A stretch of 64,000 nt of DNA. Origin: Oscillospiraceae bacterium. Lineage in GTDB: Bacteria > Bacillota > Clostridia > Oscillospirales > JAAYXM01. Under the pieces are notes generated by a model. It saw only the letters and a program-made list of their open reading frames with translations, searched no databases and was not told where the DNA came from. This document shows, piece by piece, positions 9,045-18,800 of the stretch. Position numbers and translations under genes: made by a program. Each line of letters opens with the position of its first letter. The first letter of the stretch is position 1. Location of the stretch: the NCBI GenBank assembly GCA_015068085.1, contig SVLF01000003.1, positions 19,467 through 83,466 of the forward strand. The letters are read 5' to 3'.

Positions 9045-11741
9045 ATGAGAAAGAAAACTTTAAGGCTTCTCGCGTTTATTATTGCGGCGGTTATGGTTGT
9101 CTGCATGGCACCGATTGCCTCTGCGGAAGGAGCTACAACCTCCGAAATGTCCGAGGTTAAGGTTGTGTATGAGTTGAATACAAGCGGCGTTCCGTCAGGG
9201 AAAACGACCTTGCTAAACACAAGCAATGAAACGATAAATTACAGCGATACAAATGGTTTTTGGAGATATGCCTCGAATAAATATATGGCTTATTCGCAAT
9301 TGACAGCAGACTATTGTTCTATGTATTGTCAAGGCGAAGGATATATAGCATTCGAAATATATGTTCCGACAGAAGGAAAATATAATATGGAGTTAGAGTA
9401 TGCCGTTGCATCTTCTGGTCTTGAGAGTGGCTCGATTCACATTATACCTGCACAGGTTTCGGATATTGAATCAGCAATAAATTCAGATGCATATTCTGTA
9501 ATTCCTGATTTTACTAGTTGGGAAAGCGGAGCGCCTACGACTATAGGGTCTGTGGCAAAAGGAGAATGCAACATAGAAACTGCAGGAGAGCATTATCTTG
9601 TTTTTGCGTATAAAGGCTATAATCGTGATAAGCGTGTTATTCGTGCGCAGTCCCTCACTCTCGATGGTGGAACAAATACCGTTCCCATGATTTCAAGCCT
9701 TACGGCAACAACGGAAGACGATGTTACCACCGTTACGGCAGCAGCGACACTTATGAGCGATGGAACGGCTGCATCCGGTGTTACATATTCCTATTCGGTT
9801 GCAGAGGATGATGCGGCATTTGCAACAGTTGATGCAGCTACCGGCGTCGTAACCGGAAAGGGAAATGGAACGGCAACAATTATTGCAAAAGCAACAACGG
9901 ATAACGTACATTTTTCCTCTAAATCAATTGAGGTACCGGTGAAAAACCCCAATATGTCCGGCGTTAAAGCTGTGTATAATTTTAAGCTGGGTGCGATTAC
10001 GACAGGAAAAAAAGAGTTGATAAGCAATGGTGATGCCGGAGCGATTGACTACAATGATACAAATGGATTCTGGAGATTTGCAGAAAAGAAAAATGGAAAT
10101 GATATAACAAAAACACTTACAGATAATTATCTTTCAATATCTTCCGCCGGTGCAAACAAAGGATATATAGCACTTATGATAAATGTTCCGGTAAAAGGCG
10201 AATATAATATTAATTATGAGTATTGGCAGAAAAGTGACGAATTGAGCTTCGGAACGTTATATATTATTCCGGCAACTCAAAACATAGCAGATGTAATTGC
10301 AACGACAGAAGATAATGAGTATTTGTTGTCTGATTCCATAGATTACTATAAAGATACTACTACTGTAACTAAAGAAGAAAAAGATTTGGGTACAAAATTT
10401 TTTGATGCAGGAGAATACTATGTTGTTTTCTCGCAAAAAATAGCAGATGATAAACCGTATCGAGTAGGCGCCCTCACGCTCGACGGCGGCAAAGGCACAG
10501 TTCCGATGGTGAATATCACCTCCGCACCCGAGAGCATTGAGGCAGGGAAAACTGCAAGTATCACTGCAGAATCTACTCTCATGAGTGATGCTGTCACTCC
10601 TGTAACCGATGCAACTATCACATATTCCGTAGATAGTGAGGGTGCCGAGATTGCTGAAGTTTCTGCAGGCGGGGTTATCACAGCAAAACGCGCCGGAACG
10701 GCAACGGTTATTGCAACCGCAACAAAGGATAATGTATCTTCCTCAAAGTCAGTCGAAGTAACGGTAACCGCTCCGAAAGCCGGTGAAGAGGTAACCGATA
10801 CAAAAGTGAATATCTATGTAACCTCGGCAGATCCCAATGCGGGAAGCGCAAAGCTGCTCGGTGATTATGAAACGGTAGCCGAAGTGGAAAGAGGAACAAC
10901 TATAGAGGTTGAAGCAATTGCGAACAACGGATATGAGTTTGCATATTGGAAGAATAAGGCAGGCGTTGTTCTTTCTACAGAACCGAAGGCAAAGTTTAAT
11001 ATATCAACGAACACTGCGATTTACGCAGAGTTTACAGCTCAGCCCGTTGAGGGTAATGTTCCGGTATATTTCTATAACGGAAACGGACTCCTTCACGGCA
11101 GTGCAAGCGTAGCAGAGGGAGCAACCTTTGCAGAAGCAAAGGAAGATATTGAAAATCCGAAGCTTACCGGATATGATTTCCTGCACTGGAGCATATATGC
11201 AGATAAGAGCGCGATTGCAGATAATACTCCGATAAAGGCACTTACCCGCGCAGTCGCAATTTACGGTGATAAAGCGAATGTCAGCTTCACCGTTAAGAAA
11301 AACGGAGTGGATTATGCGACAGGTAAGAAATACGGTGATGAAATAACCGTCACATCCGACGATCCGAATTTCAAATGCTGGAAGGTTGGAGACGAGGTCG
11401 TGAGCTACAGCCCGAGCTATAAATTCTGTGTTTATGCAGATGTAGATCTCGTTGAAGAAACTGACGGAGCTGCCGCTCCGGTTGCAGTTTTGACTAAAGC
11501 AGACGGCAATGATATGCTTATCTACAGCGTTCCGGAAAAATATACTATTCTTGAAGCAGGGCTTCTTTTCGGAACGAGAGCGGGCATCAATATAGACTCG
11601 GTTGACGGCTCAAAGGCCATTGCTGTTAAGGGGACAGGTCAGTTCACCGCACTGCCGGCAGATGAAAGCCATAGTGTAACCCGAGGATATCTTATTTTCA
11701 AAACGCCCGACGGTGAAACCCGCGTGCTTTACGCAGATTAA
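9045..11741 (+). CDS. Secreted multi-module surface protein (two copies of the repeated module, Big_2-like Ig domains, InlB-like repeat, C-terminal module)
   Basis: Signal peptide MRKKTLRLLAFIIAAVMVVCMAPIASAE; modules EVKVVYELN...LTLDGGTNTVPM and GVKAVYNFK...LTLDGGKGTVPM each followed by an Ig-like ...ATGVVTGKGNGTATIIAKA stretch; EAGLLFGTRAGINIDSVDGSKA...RGYLIFK C-terminus. Confidence 0.8.
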   Translation: MRKKTLRLLAFIIAAVMVVCMAPIASAEGATTSEMSEVKVVYELNTSGVPSGKTTLLNTSNETINYSDTNGFWRYASNKYMAYSQLTADYCSMYCQGEGYIAFEIYVPTEGKYNMELEYAVASSGLESGSIHIIPAQVSDIESAINSDAYSVIPDFTSWESGAPTTIGSVAKGECNIETAGEHYLVFAYKGYNRDKRVIRAQSLTLDGGTNTVPMISSLTATTEDDVTTVTAAATLMSDGTAASGVTYSYSVAEDDAAFATVDAATGVVTGKGNGTATIIAKATTDNVHFSSKSIEVPVKNPNMSGVKAVYNFKLGAITTGKKELISNGDAGAIDYNDTNGFWRFAEKKNGNDITKTLTDNYLSISSAGANKGYIALMINVPVKGEYNINYEYWQKSDELSFGTLYIIPATQNIADVIATTEDNEYLLSDSIDYYKDTTTVTKEEKDLGTKFFDAGEYYVVFSQKIADDKPYRVGALTLDGGKGTVPMVNITSAPESIEAGKTASITAESTLMSDAVTPVTDATITYSVDSEGAEIAEVSAGGVITAKRAGTATVIATATKDNVSSSKSVEVTVTAPKAGEEVTDTKVNIYVTSADPNAGSAKLLGDYETVAEVERGTTIEVEAIANNGYEFAYWKNKAGVVLSTEPKAKFNISTNTAIYAEFTAQPVEGNVPVYFYNGNGLLHGSASVAEGATFAEAKEDIENPKLTGYDFLHWSIYADKSAIADNTPIKALTRAVAIYGDKANVSFTVKKNGVDYATGKKYGDEITVTSDDPNFKCWKVGDEVVSYSPSYKFCVYADVDLVEETDGAAAPVAVLTKADGNDMLIYSVPEKYTILEAGLLFGTRAGINIDSVDGSKAIAVKGTGQFTALPADESHSVTRGYLIFKTPDGETRVLYAD

Positions 11742-11760
11742 AAATACCTCAAAAAGACTA

Positions 11761-11796
11761 AAAAACGGAAGGGCTTAAAGCCCTTCCGTTTTTAGC
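11761..11796 (+). terminator. Rho-independent terminator
   Basis: AAAAACGGAAGGGCTT/AAGCCCTTCCGTTTTT perfect inverted repeat with T-tract. Confidence 0.9.
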
Positions 11797-11828
11797 TTTA
11801 TTGCAAGGAAAACCGCCCAAAAAATGGG

Positions 11829-11898
11829 TGGCACTTGTGTGAAAAAAGTTGTCACAATTCTGTAAAGACATAGTGTTAAGAAAATGTTAAACTATAAT
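11829..11898 (+). promoter_or_regulatory. Tandem 21-bp direct repeat (AraC-type operator, site C) plus -10, directed antisense into araC
   Basis: TGGCACTTGTGTGAAAAAAGT (11829-11849) / TGTCACAATTCTGTAAAGACA (11850-11870), then TAAACT/TATAAT at 11889-11898. Confidence 0.6.
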
Positions 11899-11910
11899 TG
11901 CGGATAGGTC

Positions 11911-12744
11911 TCAGAAAATGACCTCGCGGCTCGCGCTTGCGGCGTTCTTGCGATACTCGTTGGGGGAGCTTTCCTCGTGTGCCTTAAATGCACGCGAGAA
12001 ATAATGCTCACTCTGGAAACCGCAGTATCTTGAAATTTCACCGATTGTCATATTTGTGTTGACAAGCAGGGATTTTGCTTTGTTCATGCGAAGTTCGTTG
12101 ATATACTTGTTCGGCGTTGTTCCAAATTTTTCTTTAAAGATTCGGAAGAAATGCCGCCTTTCAAAGTGGGATATTCTGACGAGGTCATCAATTGAAATAT
12201 TATCCGAAAAGTTGTTGTAAATATAGTTTGCGGCAAGATCAATTCCGCTTTCGCTCATCGCGGTAATATGTTCATTCTCAGCCTTTGAGGTGGAAGGTGT
12301 TTGCGGTGCGCTGTCGAGCGCTGCAGATAAAAACAGTTCAAAATATGCATTGGCACGAAGTTTTCCGAAGCCCGTTTCGAGAGAAAACTCGTATGCTGAC
12401 TGGCTGAGGAGTTGTTTGCACGACATAAGGTCGCGCGGTTCGATCTCCGGCGAAAGTGAAGAAACAAAATCAGCAAGCTCTTTGTCAAGAATTTTGAAGT
12501 AGAATATTACATATTGTGTGTTCTTTGTGTTGTGGCATGTGTGACGTACTCCCGGTGCAGTAAAATAAAGATGCTCCGGCTTGAAGGGAAAAGCTTCTCC
12601 GTCAAGCACAAGCTTGCCTACGGAATTCTGCGTGAAGATAAGCTGATAAAAATCATCGTGTGTGTGCATCTGAGGCATCATGGATGTATTTTTCGGAGAC
12701 TGCCACTTTCCGACCTTTACAATATTTACCGACATGAGCTTCAC
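11911..12744 (-). CDS. AraC-family transcriptional regulator with N-terminal cupin domain
   Basis: 277 aa; HTHDDFYQLIF cupin; FSDNISIDDLVRISHFERRHFFRIFKEKFGTTPNKYINELRMNKAKSLL...IGEISRYCGFQSEHYFSRAFKAHEESSPNEYRK. Confidence 0.95.
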   Translation of the reverse strand: MKLMSVNIVKVGKWQSPKNTSMMPQMHTHDDFYQLIFTQNSVGKLVLDGEAFPFKPEHLYFTAPGVRHTCHNTKNTQYVIFYFKILDKELADFVSSLSPEIEPRDLMSCKQLLSQSAYEFSLETGFGKLRANAYFELFLSAALDSAPQTPSTSKAENEHITAMSESGIDLAANYIYNNFSDNISIDDLVRISHFERRHFFRIFKEKFGTTPNKYINELRMNKAKSLLVNTNMTIGEISRYCGFQSEHYFSRAFKAHEESSPNEYRKNAASASREVIF

Positions 12745-12771
12745 CTCTTATTATTCTGAACTTATGCTTTG

Positions 12772-12800
12772 ATTTTAGCACAAAGCGTTTGATAAATCAA
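12772..12800 (-). promoter_or_regulatory. Promoter of the araC-type gene
   Basis: - strand TTGATT-N17-TAAAAT upstream of the 12744 start. Confidence 0.5.
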
Positions 12801-12830
12801 TATAAAAATTAAAGAAAAGGAGAATGCAAA

Positions 12831-15800
12831 ATGAAGAAAAGAATGTTGAAGACGGTTTCGTTTTTGCTGGTTGTGGCATTGTTGTTGGGATTTGCGCCTG
12901 CAGGGACAGTGTTTGCAACATCTGAACTGTCGAATGTAAAGATTGTGTACAGTCTGAAAAGCCCTTCCGGTGCTCAGGTGAATGTAGATACCTTTGGCTA
13001 TAAAGAAACTCACGGCTTCTGGGAGTATTACTCGGTAGCCAAAGGGTATGAAAATGCCTATAGGGTCGCAACAAGGGATTATCTGTCAATGCATAGCTAT
13101 GGTGCGCATAACGGATATATCGCGTTTAAGATAAATGTTCCCGCAAAAGGCGAATATGAAGCGAGCTTAAGCTTCTGCAGCAATTCCGATGGTGTAAGTG
13201 CAGGCACGGTACATATTATTCCGCCGAGCGAGGAAGATATACCTGCGGCAATAGGCTCCGGGAAATATCTTGCGATAGAGAATATTCCATTTTACAGTGC
13301 TTCAAAGGTTACCGGTAATACGATTTCGGGGAAATGTACCATTGAAGCTTCCGGCACGCATTACCTTGTGTTTTCACAGACAAGTACCACTTCGGCAGTT
13401 ATACGTCCGGAGACACTTACGCTCAACGGAGGAACGAATACCGTGCCGATGTGCGCGGAGCTAAAAAGTGATAATGAAGAAATAGTAACAGATGAAAGTT
13501 TTACTATTGAGCTTTCGAAGGTTTATATGAGCGATGGAGCGTTATATGATAAAACGCCGCTCATCGGAACGCCGGAAAGCGATAACCCTTCTGTGGCAAC
13601 CGTCGACAAAAACGGAACTATTACCGGCGTATCACCGGGTGAAGCTGTGATAACGCTTCCGGTAACAGCAGAGGGTGTAACAGTCAATGCTTCAATGAAG
13701 GTTACCATTGTTGAACCGTCACCAATTGGGCAGGCGACGTTAAGCTTATCTAAAACAGAACTGAAGCCAGGCGCATCCGCAACATCTTCTGTTTCCGCAA
13801 AGCTTGAAAACGGCGAAGCCGTCAATATGGAGAAAACTACAGTGGCTTACAGCACAGAAGATACCGATATTATTTCTGTCGATTCTGATAGCGGAGCAAT
13901 AAAGGCGCTGAGCGCGGGGACGGCAACCGTTACGGCGGCGGTGACATACCGAGGAAAGACTGCTTATGCACAAGCTGATATAACCGTTCTTCCGATTGCG
14001 GCACCGTCCGGAGTTCGGGTGGAATACAGTATGGAAATCGCATCTATACCCAATGACGGACAGATGGACAGCACAAAATTTTCTGATACAAAAAATTCGT
14101 GGCAGTTTGAAGGTAAATACAACAACCCGTCAATACAGAGAAACACAATTTACGGAACAATAGCATACCCCAATTCCGGCGCATGGTGGGCGGTAAGAAT
14201 GTATGTGCCGAAGGCGGGCTCATATTCATTAAAGCTTGACCGCGGTCTTCGTCCTCAGGGAGGTCTTGTGTTCTTCTATTTCGGAAAGGCAAGCGAGGGT
14301 GCATCCGAGATTGTAAAAGGGGAACACATTGCAGAAGAAAAATTCTATGCTACAGCGGATACAGCATCAGAAGAGACCGATAGCCTCGGAACGGTAGAAA
14401 TTGATGCTCCCGGCGAATACATAATGGTTATGCGAACACCTCTTGCAACGGATTTTGCCACAGCGGGGCTGAATGCATCAAACCGCCGCCACTTCATAAA
14501 AAAGATAATTCTTGACGGCGGAAATGAAACTGTAGAAAAAATGCGTTTTACGCTGAAACCGGAATATAACGAAGTGTACGTTGGCGGAAACGTAAAAACA
14601 GCGCTTGACAATCTTTATTTAAGTGACGGCAGCACTGTCTCAATGGTAGGTGCGGAAATTAACTATTCTTCTTCTGATGAAGCTATAGCTACAGTTAATG
14701 AAAAGGGTGTTATTGTCGGTGTATCCGATGGGAATGCTGAAATTACGGCAACTGTAACCCTTGAAAGCGGAGAAAAGGTAACTGCAAAAGCAAATATAGC
14801 GGTTGTGACGCCGCCAGACCTTGAATCGGTAACCGCATATGTTGAAAACTCTGAGCTTGAAGTGATTTCAAATGCGCAGATAAATCTCTCCGGCAAAAAT
14901 GCCGATGGAAGCGACACGTTGCTTCATATGACAACCGTAACATATGAAACAAACAATTACTCCGTTGCGAGTGTCGATAAAAACGGACTTATAACTGCAA
15001 AGACTCCAGGAGATGCGGTGATTACCGTAAATGTGCGCCAGGGTTTTGTGACAAAAAGCGATACCGTGGACATAACGGTTATAAACTCGCGTGATGAAGA
15101 AAACCCAATGGAGCTTTCAAATGAGATGGTGTATTATGACCTTCGGACAAGCGCACCGTCAGGAACAGCTTTGTGGGATCTTACATATAACGAAACGAAA
15201 AACTGGATTTTCTACGGCTATGCAAATGGGATGCAGGAGAATACCAGCACAGCACGAGTTCGCCTTTCCGGTTCTTACGGAATTCAGGCGCAACCGAATG
15301 CAATAGGCGCAGCGTGGGCGGTTAAGATAACTGTTCCCAAAGCCGGGCGCTATGCCGCAACGCTTATTCACGGTGTGAATGCAAATGGTGGCATTGCAAA
15401 TGTTTATGTTCTGCCGGTGACCGAAGATACAACGCAATGGACAGATGGCAGGTACAGTGTGGGCACCGTTAATTTTTACAGAACAGCCCTTGGGTATGAC
15501 CTCAGCACAAATTTAAAGGATATAGAATTCCCGCAAGCAGGGGATTATCTCCTTGTTTTTGAGAGCGCAGGAAAAGGCGCGGGCGGTGCTCTTCAGCAGT
15601 TCCCAAAAGCACTCAGCATTGATGGAACGGGAGTTATAAGCTATGTTGAAGTTTTCCTTGAGGAAAGTGAAATCAACGTAGGCGACAGCATTCGTATGCT
15701 TTATCGTATAAAGCTTTCGGACGGCACATGGCTTTCAGAGAGCGATGACGTAATCTTCTTCTCATCAGATCCGGCAGTGGCATCTGTTACATCAAAAGGC

Positions 15801-18800
15801 GTTGTGACCGGTAAGAGTGAGGGCGAGGCATATATTACGATAATGGTTAAGCGCGGAGGAAAAACAGAAACCCACAGCTCTCCGATAAGAGTGAATGATG
15901 TAAGCTCACCTGCCGGAATTGAGCTTCGCGGACCTGCAACAGTTTATGTTGAAGGAACAGGAAGCTTTGTTCAGCGCGCAGTGATGGAAAGTACGGGAAA
16001 AATTTCACTAACCCCTGAGCAGGTAAGCTACAGAATTGTTGGCGGTGACGGAGTTGCAAATATCACACCTGACGGTAAAATTTCCGGCGTTTCGGAAGGC
16101 GAGGTGGAAATTGTTGCATCGGCATTTTTCAGGGATACTTACATCGAAAGCGAAGTTGTAACAGTTAATGTTATTCCCAAAACCCAGAAAACCGAACCCA
16201 CTCTTTTCACATATGATATGAGAAAGAACGGTATAGAAAATGTCAAGAAATATGACTGGGCAGAGGCTGAACTTGATTGGTATCTCAAATACGCAGATGT
16301 ATATGTTGACAATGCAGAACAGCTTTACAATATGATGATACCGGAGGGGATTCCGAGAGCAAGATACTGCGCGATGAACGGAAATGACCCGACGTATTCA
16401 AGCTGTAAGTATTGCGGTGATAATTTCCTCGAATCCCGAGGAACATCGTATTTTACGGTGGATGCATTCAACCGCCCGTGGAAGGTGCAGTGTCCGACCT
16501 GTAAACGTCTGTTCCCGAGCAATGATTTCGGAAGCTTCTATGAGCTTGGCGTAGATGAACACGGTGCATTCAAGCGTGAAGTTGCGCTTGAAGAAAACGG
16601 GATTCTTTGCAAAAGAGGCGAGCGTGACAAGAACGGCGTTTACGTACCGTATAAGGAATATGAAGATAATCCGTATGGCTACGGAGACCCGAAAGGATAT
16701 CTCTATAACGAGCTGTATACCGAGCTTTATGAAACAGGGCTTGATCCGGTAACAAAGGAGCCGATAACTCATGCGTGGGGCGATTTCACAATCGACGTAA
16801 ACGGAGACGGAAAGCCGGATTCCGGATATTTCTGGGGAGTTGATGACGGCTACGGTTATTACACCGGAAAGGAATATAAAAGCGGCAGCAAAACAATTCC
16901 CGAGGTTCACCCGTATGTTGCAAACTATATGTATCACGGACCTGCGTCTATATCAAATATGGCGGTAAGGTGCCTTGCACATGCGTATATGCTTACAGGC
17001 GATATTAAGTATGGACGTCTTGGGGCAGTAGTGCTCGACAGGCTTGCAGACACTCTTCCCGATATGTCCACCGGCCAGTATCCGTTTCTCGTAACAGACG
17101 GCGGCGAGGGAATAGGTAAAATTCAGGGCGCACTTAATGACTGTACTGTGCTCAGAATTTTTGCACAGGGCTGTGATGCACTTTATCCTCTTATAGATGA
17201 TCCTCAGGTTATTGAGTATTTAAGCGCAAAGTCTGAAAAGTACGGGCTGGAAAATCCGAAGCTTTCAGGCAGTGATATCTGGTCAAACTGGGCAGACGGA
17301 ATACTTCGTGAGACGTATAAATCCTGCCTCAATACAAAGCTTCGAGGAGGCTTTGGACATAAGCATGAGGCTCTTGCAACCGCTGCTGTTGTTCTTGACT
17401 CAATGCCTGAAACCGAAGAAATGCTTGATTGGCTCTTCAAAGCCGGATTTGAGGATAAAGTAAATCTTATCTGCAACGGCGGAAACACAAACGTAGAGCT
17501 GATGGCAACGCTTGACCGTGACGGATTCGGAAACCATGGTTCTCCAAACTATAACAAGACATGGATAGAGTTCCTTATGTATGTCCAAAATGCAATTGAC
17601 GATTATGACAGATATGACAAATACGATCTGTTCGATAATCCTAAATTCGCGAAGATGTTCACTGTATTCACTCCGTTTACACTCGTTTCAAAATACACCG
17701 CGCAGATAGGGGACTCGGGCTACACCGGCTCACAGACGTTTGAAACTCCGGCAATGGAAGATCTCGTATATGCTTATAAACGTCTTGGAGACAAGAGTAT
17801 TGCAAAGCTTTTGTATCTGCAGAACGGAATGACAACTGAAGGAATACACGATGATATCTTTGTGAAAAATCCGGAGGCAATCGCAGATGAAATAGAAGAT
17901 ATTGTGGAGAGCGAAGGACAGTACCTTGAAAGTGAAATGTTGACGGGTGCGGGGTTTGCAGTTTTGCGTGACGGTGAACTGATAAAGTCTGCCGGAACGA
18001 ATGCAACATATGATTCTCAACGTGATTTCTGGATGTATTTCGGAAGAACTGAAGGACACGGACATACGGGAAGCCTGAATCTCGGAATTGATGCTTTCGG
18101 GTATAACTTTGCTCCGGATTTCGGATATCCCGAGGATGCGAACACCTCGCCGCGAAGACTGTGGCTTGACGGAACTCTTTCGCATAACACAGTTGTGGTT
18201 AATACAAAAAATCAGAAGGCGATGTCAGAGTCTACATCTCCACTTCATTTTGACGCAGGGGAGAATGTCGGCGTTATGGATGTTGATTCCTCGGCAGTGT
18301 ATGACGAGACTCGTGTATACAGACGTACTCTTGTTTCGGTAAAGGTTTCCGACGAGATATCTTATGGCGTTGATTTCTTTAAGGTTCTTGGCGGAAATGA
18401 TCAGATTTATACTTTCCGTGCCCATTCCGATGAGATTTATGAAACAGAAGGGCTTACCCTTACAAAGCAGGTAGATGAAACGACTGGGGAATACAAAGGA
18501 ACTTACGCAAGTGAAGAGGTAGAAATAGGGATGGATCCGGGCTTTATTGAGAACGGAACACCAACCTATCCGACAGGCTTTACGTTCCTTAAAAATATCC
18601 GCCGTGATGAGACAGGAAAAGATAATTTCGCAGTGGATTTTAAGATTCGTGATTTCCAGAAGGTGCTTCCGCATGATATGAATCTTCATCTCCGTATGAC
18701 GGCGCTAAATGATTTTGAGGCAGATGAGGTTGCGATAACTTCGGCATTTGTTCCAAGAAAGGGAGAAGCAGCGAAGTATTACGACACCCTTGAACAGGTT

